DNA from: Porticoccus sp041395745
GTDB lineage: Bacteria > Pseudomonadota > Gammaproteobacteria > Pseudomonadales > Porticoccaceae
NCBI GenBank assembly: GCA_041395745.1
Contig: JAWKZV010000004.1
Location: forward strand, 124,001 to 188,000
Length of the DNA stretch: 64,000 nt
Direction: 5' to 3'
Shown here: positions 27,349 to 36,175 of the stretch, one piece after another
Layout of the letters: each line of letters starts with the position of its first letter
Numbering within the stretch: position 1 is the stretch's first letter
Notes under the pieces: model-generated
The model's database searches: none
What the model saw: only the letters and a program-made list of their open reading frames with translations
What the model was told of the DNA's origin: nothing
Program-made: the position numbers and the translations under genes

Positions 27349-28405
27349 CTACAAGGGTTCCTTGAAGTTCTCCTGTTCCGGTTCGCTTTGAAAATGTTCC
27401 TGGAAGGCCTCGACGCTGTCGGAGGCCTTGCGCAGGGTGCTGAACTCGGCGATGTGGAACAGCGCCTCCCCTTCGTTCACCAGCGGAATCTGTGATGCGG
27501 CGATGACGATGCCGTCACTGCGGGATTTCAGCGCTTTCTCCGGTCCACCGAAAGGTGAAGCCAGGCTAGCCAGCAACTGTCCTTCCTTGACCCGCTGTCC
27601 CAACTTGATTTTGGTGATCACGATGCCATCCCGCTCTGCGCGCAGCCAGTAACTGCGCCGGGCTTTCACCGGGACCAGCTTGCGCGGTGTACTGTCCGTC
27701 TTGGAAGGGGGCAGCATACCCAGATGGCGCATTACGGCGAGAATGCCGCGCAGCCCAGCGCGGATGGAGGGTTCGTGGAAGCGCAGTGCTTCCCCCGCCT
27801 CATAGAGAATGGCGGGAATGCCCAATTCACTGGCCGCGGCGCGCAGTGAACCGTCCCGCACCTTCGCGTCCATGATCACCGGGGCGCCGAAGGCCTCTGC
27901 CATGCTGAGAGTGACCGGGTTGTCCAGATCGCCGCGCACCTGGGGCAGGTTCTTGCGGTGAATGGCACCGGTATGCAGGTCGATGACGTGACTGCAATGG
28001 CTGAGCAATTCACTGTGGATCAGGTAGGCGAGCCGGCTGCCCAGGGGCCTCTGGGGGAGCCCGGAAGCAGCGGTTGAGGTCGCGGCGGTCCGGCAAATAG
28101 CGGGACTGTTGCAGGAAGCCGAACATGTTCACGATGGGAACAATCAGCAATGTGCCGCTCAACCGCTTCAGTAAGCGTTTACCAACAATCCGCCGGCAAA
28201 TCTCGATGCCGTTGATCTCATCGCCGTGAATGGCGGCACAGACCAGCAGTACCGGCCCCTGTCGGCGGCTGTGAATGACCTCGACCGGCAGGTCGATGGG
28301 GGTATCGGTGTAGAGCCTGGCGGCGGGAATGGAGATGAGCCGGGTTTCCCCGGGTTTGACCGACACTCCGGCCAATGTGAAGGGTTCTCTTCCGGCTCTG
28401 GGCAT
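27349..28405 (-). pseudogene. Succinylglutamate desuccinylase/aspartoacylase-family gene, split by frameshift
   Basis: Two adjacent minus-strand frames together encode one M14-like zinc deacylase. The first (28405 to a stop at 28010) carries the zinc motif AIHGDEINGIE and ends after DRRDLNRCF in unrelated residues. The second (from about 28060 to 27349) resumes with RLAYLIHSELL and carries the third ligand region IDLHTGAIHR and the C-terminal domain. The frame changes between about 28040 and 28066, in C-rich runs; family members read FPGS at this place. Either bases are missing in the assembly or the gene is inactive. It follows rimK by 12 bp, as AstE-like genes often do in gammaproteobacteria. 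Substrate unknown. Confidence 0.85.
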
Positions 28406-28417
28406 GGTGGCTGTCCT

Positions 28418-29323
28418 CTATCCTCTTCCCCGGGTTTGGGTGCGAGACTGGCGGGCGTTTTTCTCGATGAAATGGATGATCGAGCCCGCAACATCCTTGC
28501 CGGTTGCGGTTTCGATTCCCTCAAGTCCCGGAGAGGAGTTTACCTCCATTACCAGGGGGCCGTGATTGGAGCGAAGGATATCGACGCCGGCTACATTCAG
28601 ACCCATGGTCTTTGCCGCACGGATTGCAGTGGCCCGTTCCGCAGGTGACAGGCGCACCAGCGAGGCCGTACCGCCCCGATGCAGGTTGGAGCGGAATTCG
28701 CCGGGGGCGGCCTGGCGCTGCATGGCCGCTACCACCTTGTCACCGATAACAAAACAGCGGATATCAGCACCGCCGGATTCGCCGATGTATTCCTGTACCA
28801 TGATGTCGGCCTTCAGGCCCATGAAGGCTTCGATCACGCTTTCCGCCGCCTTGCGGGTTTCTGCCAGCACCACGCCGATGCCCTGGGTTCCCTCAAGCAG
28901 TTTTACTACCAGCGGCGGACCGCCAACCATATCGATCAGGTCGGGAATGTCGCTGGGTTTGTTGGCGTAGCCGGTGACTGGCAGGCCGATGCCCTTGCGG
29001 GACAGCAGTTGCAGGGAGCGCAGCTTGTCCCGGGAGCGGGTGATGGCTACGGATTCATTGAGGGGGTAAACACCCATCATTTCGAACTGGCGCAATACCG
29101 CTGTACCGTAGGTGGTGACAGAGGCGCCGATACGGGGAATCACCACATCAAATGGCGGCAGCTCCACCCCTTTGACGTGGATGCTGGGATTCTGGATGTT
29201 GATGTTCATGTAGCACTTCAACACGTCAATAATCCTGACTTCGTGACCTCTCTCCAGGGCAGCTTCCTTGAGCCGCCGGGTGGAATAGAGATCCGGATTG
29301 CGCGACAGGATGGCAATTCTCAT
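28418..29323 (-). CDS. rimK: RimK-type ATP-grasp glutamate ligase
   Basis: A 301-residue ATP-grasp enzyme. ATP-binding features include PLVVKLLEGTQGIGVVLAE near residue 136, VQEYIGESGGADIRCFVIG near 176 and the metal-binding end VMEVNSSPGLEGIE near 257. RimK adds glutamate residues to the C-terminus of ribosomal protein S6. Its ATG overlaps the stop of the upstream rimB-like gene (ATGA). The downstream AstE-like gene is frameshifted. Confidence 0.93.
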   Translation of the reverse strand: MRIAILSRNPDLYSTRRLKEAALERGHEVRIIDVLKCYMNINIQNPSIHVKGVELPPFDVVIPRIGASVTTYGTAVLRQFEMMGVYPLNESVAITRSRDKLRSLQLLSRKGIGLPVTGYANKPSDIPDLIDMVGGPPLVVKLLEGTQGIGVVLAETRKAAESVIEAFMGLKADIMVQEYIGESGGADIRCFVIGDKVVAAMQRQAAPGEFRSNLHRGGTASLVRLSPAERATAIRAAKTMGLNVAGVDILRSNHGPLVMEVNSSPGLEGIETATGKDVAGSIIHFIEKNARQSRTQTRGRG

Positions 29324-29739
29324 CTAAGTTTTCCGCAACGAAAGGAGCTGCTTGGGTCGACGGTAAAGTGACCGGCGAGGGCCGAACGGCCCAGCAACAT
29401 CCGGAATTTCATGGTATCCCTGTTGGTCAGGGTCATTTCAATGGGCCAGGTTTTATCACCCAGCAAAGCAGTGGTCTGGATGACCAGGCGCTTTTCCCGG
29501 TGGCCGCCGGAATCGGTGACGATTCGTTCATCCACGACGGGTGCCGCACAGCAGAGACTCAGAGTACTTTTCTGCAGGGGGTGGACCCAGATTCGCACCC
29601 AGGGTGCCCCCTGTTCCATAAAGGGTTCCAGGTGGTGGGCATGCAGGCAGGAAGTGCGGGCGCCAGTATCCACCTTGGCCTTGATTCGGGCAATACCCAG
29701 GTCGGGCAGAGCCAGCCATTCTCGCCAGCCTATCAGCAT
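29320..29739 (-). CDS. rimB: RimB-like putative retropepsin-type protease
   Basis: A 139-residue protein of the family annotated as ATP-dependent zinc protease and called RimB in Pseudomonas rim operons. It has the aspartic-protease-like triad in KVDTGARTSCLHA (Asp24-Thr25-Gly26) and the later hydrophobic LLGRSALAG near residue 114 typical of retropepsin folds. RimB is reported to modulate RimK activity. It overlaps rimK by four bases, so they are translationally coupled. Confidence 0.82.
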   Translation of the reverse strand: MLIGWREWLALPDLGIARIKAKVDTGARTSCLHAHHLEPFMEQGAPWVRIWVHPLQKSTLSLCCAAPVVDERIVTDSGGHREKRLVIQTTALLGDKTWPIEMTLTNRDTMKFRMLLGRSALAGHFTVDPSSSFRCGKLR

Positions 29740-29762
29740 GTCAGTCCTCGATTATGTTCCTG

Positions 29763-30086
29763 TCAGGGGGTGTCGCGGCGGGATAGTTTTTTCAGGAAAA
29801 CCCCGATTTCCCGCTCGGTCTGCTTGTCACCGGTCTGGCCGGCTTTTACCAGGCCGACATTGAAGATCTCCCTGGCCCGCTCCGGCTTGTCCAGCTCGGT
29901 CAGTGCGCGTCCCAGCAACTTGTAGGCCGCCGTATAGTTTTCGTCCAGTTCCAGGCAGCGTTCCAGGTGGGGGATGGCCTGCTCGAACTGTTGCTGGTTG
30001 AAATAGGCACTGCCGAGACCGAAACGCAGCATGGCGGAATCCTGTCCCCGGGCGAGCATGGTTTCGAGATTCTCAATCAGGGGCAT
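29763..30086 (-). CDS. Small TPR-repeat protein
   Basis: A 107-residue soluble protein with two to three tetratricopeptide repeats: FGLGSAYFNQQQFEQAIPHL near residue 22 and AYKLLGRALTELDKPERARE near 54. TPRs mediate protein-protein contacts; the partner is unknown. It is 24 bp upstream of rimB in the same direction and may be part of that operon. Confidence 0.82.
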   Translation of the reverse strand: MPLIENLETMLARGQDSAMLRFGLGSAYFNQQQFEQAIPHLERCLELDENYTAAYKLLGRALTELDKPERAREIFNVGLVKAGQTGDKQTEREIGVFLKKLSRRDTP

Positions 30087-30091
30087 GGCGC

Positions 30092-30343
30092 TTAGAACAC
30101 CAGTAGAGCCAGCAGTGACAGGATCAGCAGGGCGATAATGGGAAGCACCACCGCCATGGTCTTGCGACCGGTTTCTACCAGCCTGGCGCTTTTTTCCTGA
30201 ATGGCTTCCGCGCGCTCCTGCAAGGCAATGCTGCGTTGATATTGCTGCTCTACCAGCTCCAGGTGTCGCTGGCCGAGCTCGAGCATGGCCCTCTGGTTAT
30301 CGCGGATTTCCTGAAGCAGCTGAAGGGTTTCCCGATTGTCCAT
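30092..30343 (-). CDS. Hypothetical coiled-coil membrane-anchored protein
   Basis: An 83-residue protein that I do not recognise. Residues 1-62 are highly charged and Gln/Glu/Arg-rich, predicted to form a coiled coil; residues 65-83 are a single hydrophobic helix ending at the C-terminus, giving a tail-anchored appearance. It starts 10 bp after the trkH stop and ends five bases before the TPR gene, so it is probably real and cotranscribed. Confidence 0.72.
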   Translation of the reverse strand: MDNRETLQLLQEIRDNQRAMLELGQRHLELVEQQYQRSIALQERAEAIQEKSARLVETGRKTMAVVLPIIALLILSLLALLVF

Positions 30344-30352
30344 GCCGGCTAC

Positions 30353-31801
30353 TCAGCGCCGCCAGAACATCGGGGTAAACAACACCAGTACGGTAAAGAT
30401 TTCCAGTCGACCGATGATCATGGCCGCAGACAGCAGCCACTTCGCCATGCTGTTGATTTCACCGTAATGGGCGGCGGCCTCACCCAGACCTGGGCCCATA
30501 TTGTTGAGCGCAGCTGCGGTGGATGACCAGGCCGTCAGGTAATCCAGGCCACTTACCTGAAGTAACAGCACCAGGATGTAGAACACCGCCAGATAGACAC
30601 CGAAGAAGGCCCAGACGCTGTCTGCAACCCGTTCGGGTACGGTGCGGCTGCGCATCTTGATCGGATAGATGGCGTTGGGGTGAATCAGGCGATAAATCTC
30701 CCGGAGGGATTGCTTGGCCAGAATCAGCATCCGGCCCATCTTGATGCCGCCGCCCGTGGAGCCGGCGCAGGCGCCGAAGAACGACAGTACGATCAGGAAT
30801 ACCGGCAAAAAGGTAGGCCAGGCACTGAAGTTAACAGTGGCAAAACCGGTACTGGTCATGATGGAAACCAGCTGGAAAATACCGTGCAGGATGCTGTCGT
30901 GCAGCGACAGGGTGCCGGTGAGATAAAGGTAACCACAGCAAATCAGGCTGGCGCCGAAAATCATGTTTAGGTACATCTTCGATTCGGAGTTGCGCCAGTA
31001 ATGCACCACACTGCCCTTCACCCAGGCGTAGTAATGCAGGCCAAAACTGATGCCGGAAATCGTCATGAAAAAGATGCACAGCCACAGAATGACCGGGTTG
31101 TCGTAATAACCCATGCTGGCGTCGTAGTTGGCGAAACCGCCGGTGGCAATGGTGGAAAAGGCGTGGGTGATGGCATCGAACAGGGTCATTCCCGCGACCC
31201 AGTAACAGAGGGAGCAGACCACGGTGAGCGACAGGTAGATGGTGAACAGCGCCTTGGCAGTCTGGGTGATCCGCGGAGTCATTTTGCTGTCTTTGACCGG
31301 TCCGGGGGTTTCCGCCTTGTAAAGCTGCATACCACCCACGCCCAGCATCGGCATGATGGCGATGGCGATTACCACAATGCCGATACCGCCCAACCAGTGC
31401 AGTTGCTGCCGGTAATAGAGAATGGACTTGGGCAGGAAATCGAGGCCGGTAAGGACCGTTGCCCCGGTAGTCGTCAGCCCGGAAATGGATTCAAAAACGG
31501 CATCGGTAAATGGGATATGGACGGCGTCCACCAGCATAAACGGCAGTGCGCCGACCAGGCTCAGAACGGTCCAGAACAGGCTTGTGATCAGGAAGCCGTC
31601 TCGGGTGCGAAGGTCCCCCTTGCTTCGGCTGTAGGGCAGCCACAAAACCATACCCAGCGAGAAGGTGATGGCAAAGGACAGAAAGAATGCCTCGTGGGTC
31701 AGCTCGCCGTACAGGCTGGCAATCAGGATGGGTGACAACAGCGTCAGGCTGAAGGCCATCAGCATCAGCCCGAGAATTTTTGAAATCATCCGGAATTGCA
31801 T
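30353..31801 (-). CDS. trkH: Trk potassium uptake system membrane subunit TrkH
   Basis: A 482-residue protein with ten or more membrane helices and four P-loops of the Trk/Ktr fold: TTTGATVLTG near residue 110, STIATGGFANY near 218, TSTGFATVNF near 314 and the AALNNMGPGLG region near 435. TrkH is the K+-translocating pore of the Trk system in the inner membrane and is gated by TrkA, encoded immediately upstream. Confidence 0.96.
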   Translation of the reverse strand: MQFRMISKILGLMLMAFSLTLLSPILIASLYGELTHEAFFLSFAITFSLGMVLWLPYSRSKGDLRTRDGFLITSLFWTVLSLVGALPFMLVDAVHIPFTDAVFESISGLTTTGATVLTGLDFLPKSILYYRQQLHWLGGIGIVVIAIAIMPMLGVGGMQLYKAETPGPVKDSKMTPRITQTAKALFTIYLSLTVVCSLCYWVAGMTLFDAITHAFSTIATGGFANYDASMGYYDNPVILWLCIFFMTISGISFGLHYYAWVKGSVVHYWRNSESKMYLNMIFGASLICCGYLYLTGTLSLHDSILHGIFQLVSIMTSTGFATVNFSAWPTFLPVFLIVLSFFGACAGSTGGGIKMGRMLILAKQSLREIYRLIHPNAIYPIKMRSRTVPERVADSVWAFFGVYLAVFYILVLLLQVSGLDYLTAWSSTAAALNNMGPGLGEAAAHYGEINSMAKWLLSAAMIIGRLEIFTVLVLFTPMFWRR

Positions 31802-31816
31802 GGCTGACAGCGGTAC

Positions 31817-33199
31817 CTAGAAGAACGTGAAACCGACGGAAAACAGTTTTTCCACTTCCCGGGTGCGGCGCTTGTCCACCACAAACACGATGGCATGATC
31901 ATTGTTTTCAATGACCGTATCGTGGTGGGCGATCAGCACCTCGTCCCCCCGCACCAGTGCTGCCAGCGTCACCCCGGGGGGGGCCTTGATTTCCTCAATG
32001 GCGCGGTTGACCACTTTTGAGGTCTTGCTGTCGCCGTGGACGATAATCTCCATGGCCTCGGCCGCGCCACGACGCAGTGAGTGGGCGCTTACGGTGTCTC
32101 CTCGCCTCACGTGGCTTAGAAGTGTGCTGGTGGTGGCCTGCTGGGGAGAAATGGCGATATCGATCTCGCCCCCCTGCACCAGGTCCGCGTAGACCTGGTT
32201 GTTGATCAGTGTCATCACCTTGGCGGCGCCCAGTCGCTTGGCCAGCAGAGAGGCCATGATGTTGACCTCGTCATCGTTGGTGAGGGCCAGGAAGACATCG
32301 GTTTTCTCAATGTTCTCTTCCAGCAGCAGATCCTGGTCGGTGGCGGAGCCGTTCAGCACCACGGTCTTGTTGAGACGTTCGGAAATGTACTGGCAGCGTT
32401 CCAGGGAGTATTCAATGATCTTGATGTTGTAACGGCCTTCGAGCGCCTTGGCCAGACGGTAGCCGATATTACCGCCACCGGCTATCACCAGCCGGCGGTA
32501 GGGATTTTCCAGGTGACGCAGTTCACCCATCACCTTGCGAATGTTTTTCTTGGCGGCGATGAAGAAGACTTCGTCGTCCTCCTCAATCACCGTGTTGCCT
32601 TCCGGGAAAATCGGCCGGTCGCGGCGGAAAATGGCGGCGACTCGGGCGTCCACGTTGGGCATATGCTGTCTCAGGAAGCGCAACTCACGGCCGACCAGGG
32701 GGCCGCCCTTAATGGCTCGCACAGCCACCAATTGTGCCAGGCCGTTGGCAAAGTCCAGCACCTGCAGGGCGCCCGGCTGTTCCACCAGGCGGTAGATGTA
32801 ATCGGTAACCACCTGTTCCGGTGTAATCAGAAAATCCACCGGAAAGTTGGCTTCGTTGAACAGCCGCTCAGCCAGATTGCCGGTGGTGTAGGCGCGATTG
32901 CGGATACGGGCGATCTTGGTGGGGGTGCGGAACAGGGTGTAGGCCACCTGGCAGGCGGCCATGTTGATTTCATCGCTGTTGGTGACGGCCACCAGCATGT
33001 CGGCGTCCTCGATCCCGGCGCGCATCAGCACATCCGGGTGGGATGCCATGCCCTGTACGGTGCGAATATCGAGGCGGTCCTGAAGCTCCCTCAGGCGGCG
33101 ATCATCAAGGTCGATCACGGAAATGTCGTTGGCTTCTCCGGCGAGGTGTTCTGCCAGTGTGCCGCCTACCTGGCCGGCACCGGTAATGACGATTTTCAT
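31817..33199 (-). CDS. trkA: Trk potassium uptake regulatory subunit TrkA
   Basis: A 460-residue cytoplasmic protein with two RCK (TrkA-N/TrkA-C) units. The nucleotide-binding motifs are ITGAGQVGGTLAEHL near residue 5 and IAGGGNIGYRLAKAL near 236. It binds NAD(H) and ATP/ADP and controls TrkH opening. It lies 16 bp upstream of trkH and 66 bp downstream of rsmB. Confidence 0.97.
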   Translation of the reverse strand: MKIVITGAGQVGGTLAEHLAGEANDISVIDLDDRRLRELQDRLDIRTVQGMASHPDVLMRAGIEDADMLVAVTNSDEINMAACQVAYTLFRTPTKIARIRNRAYTTGNLAERLFNEANFPVDFLITPEQVVTDYIYRLVEQPGALQVLDFANGLAQLVAVRAIKGGPLVGRELRFLRQHMPNVDARVAAIFRRDRPIFPEGNTVIEEDDEVFFIAAKKNIRKVMGELRHLENPYRRLVIAGGGNIGYRLAKALEGRYNIKIIEYSLERCQYISERLNKTVVLNGSATDQDLLLEENIEKTDVFLALTNDDEVNIMASLLAKRLGAAKVMTLINNQVYADLVQGGEIDIAISPQQATTSTLLSHVRRGDTVSAHSLRRGAAEAMEIIVHGDSKTSKVVNRAIEEIKAPPGVTLAALVRGDEVLIAHHDTVIENNDHAIVFVVDKRRTREVEKLFSVGFTFF

Positions 33200-33265
33200 A
33201 GCAGACCGTTATGTTCCGTTGGTTAAGCCGTTCGATCACCCCATCGGGATCGGGGCAATCGCTAA

Positions 33266-34570
33266 TTAAGCTGTAGCCGATTTTCTCAACCGGGCATAGT
33301 AAAAACCGTCGTGGCCGCGGAGCTGGGGCAGAAGCTGCCGCCCCATCGAAGTCTCCATCCCCGCATCGGTAGACACAGGCTCAACCTTGACGTCGGCTGT
33401 GCTGCGGGAAAATTCGGCGATTACCTCGTCGTTTTCCTGGGGCAGAACCGAGCAGGTGGCGTACAGCAACAAACCGTTTTCGGCCAACAGTGGCCACAGG
33501 GCGCGAAGCAGCCCCAGTTGCAAAGTCGCAAGCTTAGCAATATCCGCAGGCGTACGCAGTAGTTTCACATCCGGGTGTCGGCGAATAACGCCGCTGGCGG
33601 AACAAGGGGCGTCCAGCAGGATGCGGTCGAAAGGTTGACCGTCCCACCAGCTTCCCGGGTTCTGGGCGTCGGCGGCAATTAACTGCGCCTGCAATCCCAG
33701 CCGTTCGAGGTTCTCTTCCACCCTTTGCAGGCGCAGGGGGGAAACATCTAGCGCCACCACCTCACCGCTGCCATCAAGCCGCTCTAACAGATGGCCGGTC
33801 TTCCCTCCCGGGGCACAGCAGGCGTCGAGAAGACGCTGGCCGGGTGCCATGTCGAGGAGTGATGGTGCCAACTGGGCGGCTTCATCCTGTACGCTGACAT
33901 CGCCTTCGCTGAACCCGGGCAGAGCGGCAACGTCACAGGGCTGTAGCAGTTGTAGGCCGTCCGTGCTGAACTCGGTCAGCGACGCGCCAATGTCCACTTC
34001 TTCAAGCCGCTTCTGGTAGCTCAGGCGGTCGCCGTGTCGGCAATTCACCCGCAGAGTCATGGGTGGTTGCTGGTTGTTAGCGGCCACGATGTCATCAAGG
34101 CGATCCTGCCACGCCTGCCCGAGCATCTTGAGCAGCCACGCCGGGTGAGCAGTTCGAAATACCGGATCCTTGGCCAGGCGCTCGTCGAGCATACCCTGTT
34201 CCCGGAGAAAGCGGCGCAATACCGCATTGACCAGCCCCTTGGCCCAGTTTTTTTTCAGCGAAACGGCAGTGGCGACAGCCTCATTGACCGCCGCATGAGG
34301 GGGAATCCGGGTTTCCAGCAGCTGGTACAGGGAGCATGCCAGAATCGCTTCGACATCCAGGTCCTTGGCTTTAAAAGGTTTGGCGAGCAATTGCTTGAGG
34401 TAGGCCTGCAAGCGTGGGTAGAAGCGCAGGGTGCCGTAGCAGAGCTGTTGCAACAGGCCGCGATCCCGCTCGTTGACCTTCGCCAGATAAACCGGCAAAA
34501 GTGAGCTCAGGGAACCCTCGTCCCGTAGAATGGCGGCGATGATTTGCGCGGCGGCAACACGGACGTTCAT
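33266..34570 (-). CDS. rsmB: 16S rRNA (cytosine967-C5)-methyltransferase RsmB (Sun)
   Basis: A 434-residue enzyme with an N-terminal NusB-like helical domain (1-140) and a C-terminal SAM-dependent methyltransferase domain. CCAPGGKTGHLLE near residue 252, DAPCSASGVIRRHPD near 322 and ATCSVLPQEN near 372 carry the SAM site and the two cysteines used in catalysis. Its ATG overlaps the fmt stop (ATGA). Confidence 0.97.
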   Translation of the reverse strand: MNVRVAAAQIIAAILRDEGSLSSLLPVYLAKVNERDRGLLQQLCYGTLRFYPRLQAYLKQLLAKPFKAKDLDVEAILACSLYQLLETRIPPHAAVNEAVATAVSLKKNWAKGLVNAVLRRFLREQGMLDERLAKDPVFRTAHPAWLLKMLGQAWQDRLDDIVAANNQQPPMTLRVNCRHGDRLSYQKRLEEVDIGASLTEFSTDGLQLLQPCDVAALPGFSEGDVSVQDEAAQLAPSLLDMAPGQRLLDACCAPGGKTGHLLERLDGSGEVVALDVSPLRLQRVEENLERLGLQAQLIAADAQNPGSWWDGQPFDRILLDAPCSASGVIRRHPDVKLLRTPADIAKLATLQLGLLRALWPLLAENGLLLYATCSVLPQENDEVIAEFSRSTADVKVEPVSTDAGMETSMGRQLLPQLRGHDGFYYARLRKSATA

Positions 34571-35511
34571 TGGCCGAGTACCGTGCCGGGAGCAAACAGG
34601 CTGGCGTAGGCATTCAATACATCAGCAGCACCCAACTGCTTCTTGCCCGGCAGTTGGAGCTCTCTGATCAGCAGTTGCCCGGCGCCGGTCTGGACGCGAA
34701 TGCCTTCCCGGTCGGCCCGGCAGATGGTGCCCGGAGACACATTGGCCTGGGTGTGAGGCTCGGGGGTGGCCTCCCAGATGCGAACCCGCTCTCCGTTCAC
34801 TGTGGTGAAGCACACCGGAAAGGGGTTGAGGGCGCGGATTTTCAGATCCAGATCGGCAGCAGCTTTCGACCAGTCCAATTCGGCTTCTTCCTTGGTGATT
34901 TTAGGTGCGTAGTTGCTGGCGGCATCGTCCTGCTTTTCTGCCACGGCTGTACCATCGGCCAGTTCCTGCAGACAGGCCAGCAGCGCCGACGGGCCGATTC
35001 CGGCCAGTTTGTCATGCAGGGTCGAGGCGGTATCTGCGTCCTCTATGACACAGTGGGCTTTGAGCAGCATATCGCCGGTATCCAGTCCCACGTCCATCTG
35101 CATGATGGTGACGCCGGTTTCCCGGTCACCCGCCTCGATGGTGCGCTGGATTGGTGCCGCACCGCGCCAGCGGGGCAGCAGCGAGGCGTGCACATTGATA
35201 CAGCCAAGTCGCGGAGTTACCAGGATATCCCTGGGGAGGATAAGTCCGTAGGCCACCACAACCATGATGTCTGCACCGTAGTTGGCAAGGATTTGTTGTT
35301 CCTCCGCGGACTTGAGGCTCAGGGGTTGGTGGACGGGCAGCTGATGCTTTTCAGCCAGTACTTTAACCGGGCTGGGAGTGAGTTTTTTGCCGCGCCCGGC
35401 GGGTCGGTCCGGCTGGGTATAGACAGCCACCACCTCGACGTCAGAGGCGTCCAACAGGGCCTGGAGATGATGAGCGGCAAATTCGGGGGTGCCTGCAAAG
35501 ACAACGCGCAA
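34567..35511 (-). CDS. fmt: Methionyl-tRNA formyltransferase
   Basis: A 314-residue enzyme starting MRVVFAGTPEFAAHHLQAL. The formyl-transferase motif HASLLPRWRGAAPIQ lies near residue 110. It formylates initiator Met-tRNA. The start is TTG at 35511, supported by GAGGA seven bases upstream and by the family N-terminus; a 61-residue longer reading runs through def on a different frame and is not real. It lies 22 bp after def, the standard def-fmt-rsmB order. Confidence 0.96.
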   Translation of the reverse strand: MRVVFAGTPEFAAHHLQALLDASDVEVVAVYTQPDRPAGRGKKLTPSPVKVLAEKHQLPVHQPLSLKSAEEQQILANYGADIMVVVAYGLILPRDILVTPRLGCINVHASLLPRWRGAAPIQRTIEAGDRETGVTIMQMDVGLDTGDMLLKAHCVIEDADTASTLHDKLAGIGPSALLACLQELADGTAVAEKQDDAASNYAPKITKEEAELDWSKAAADLDLKIRALNPFPVCFTTVNGERVRIWEATPEPHTQANVSPGTICRADREGIRVQTGAGQLLIRELQLPGKKQLGAADVLNAYASLFAPGTVLGQ

Positions 35512-35533
35512 AAAAAGGTCCTCGGCTTGTGGG

Positions 35534-36040
35534 TTAGTCCGGGTTGCGGTGGAGTTTTTCGAGTTTTTTGCGGATGCGCTGTCGTTTGATGGGGGACAGG
35601 TAGTCCACGAACAGCTTGCCATCCAGATGATCGATTTCGTGTTGAATGCACACGGCGAGCAGGCCATCCGGCAACAGCTCGAATGATTTGCCATCGCTAT
35701 CCAGCGCCGTCAGGCGAATATGAGCCGGGCGCTCGACGGTCTCGTAAAACCCCGGTACAGACAGGCACCCTTCCTGGTAGGGACAGGTTTCCTGGTCCAG
35801 CACTTCAACCTGAGGATTGATCAGTACCATCGGCTCATCGCCGGCCTCGGATAAGTCCATGACGACCACGCGCTGGTGTACGTTGACCTGGGTCGCCGCA
35901 AGACCTATACCCTGGGCTTCGTACATGGTTTCCAGCATGTCGTCCACGAGCGTGCGAATCCTGTCGTCGACTTCTGCAACCGGTTTTGCCACTGTGCGCA
36001 GGCGAGCGTCTGGAAATTCGAGTATGTTCAGTATTGCCAT
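35534..36040 (-). CDS. def: Peptide deformylase
   Basis: A 168-residue metalloenzyme with motif 1 GIGLAATQV (residues 44-52), motif 2 EGCLSVPG (90-97, metal-binding Cys92) and motif 3 HEIDHLDG (134-141, metal-binding His134 and His138, catalytic Glu135). It removes the N-formyl group from new proteins. It starts at ATG 36040 and opens the def-fmt-rsmB-trkA-trkH run. Confidence 0.97.
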   Translation of the reverse strand: MAILNILEFPDARLRTVAKPVAEVDDRIRTLVDDMLETMYEAQGIGLAATQVNVHQRVVVMDLSEAGDEPMVLINPQVEVLDQETCPYQEGCLSVPGFYETVERPAHIRLTALDSDGKSFELLPDGLLAVCIQHEIDHLDGKLFVDYLSPIKRQRIRKKLEKLHRNPD

Positions 36041-36101
36041 TTGTTTGTGACGGGTTTCTAGCAATCTGGCGCAAACCACTGCTAACATAGGCTTATCGTT
36101 A

Positions 36102-36122
36102 CGGTATTTTGCAATAATACCG
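36102..36122. repeat. Inverted repeat in the def/lysM divergent region
   Basis: Seven-base arms CGGTATT and AATACCG are separated by seven bases between the divergent def and lysM genes. It has no T tract. It might be an operator or a small 5' leader stem; no known regulator motif is recognised. Confidence 0.4.
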
Positions 36123-36175
36123 GCGGCTGGGAAGTATACACAGAATCGGGATATAGCACACAGGACGGCCACAAG

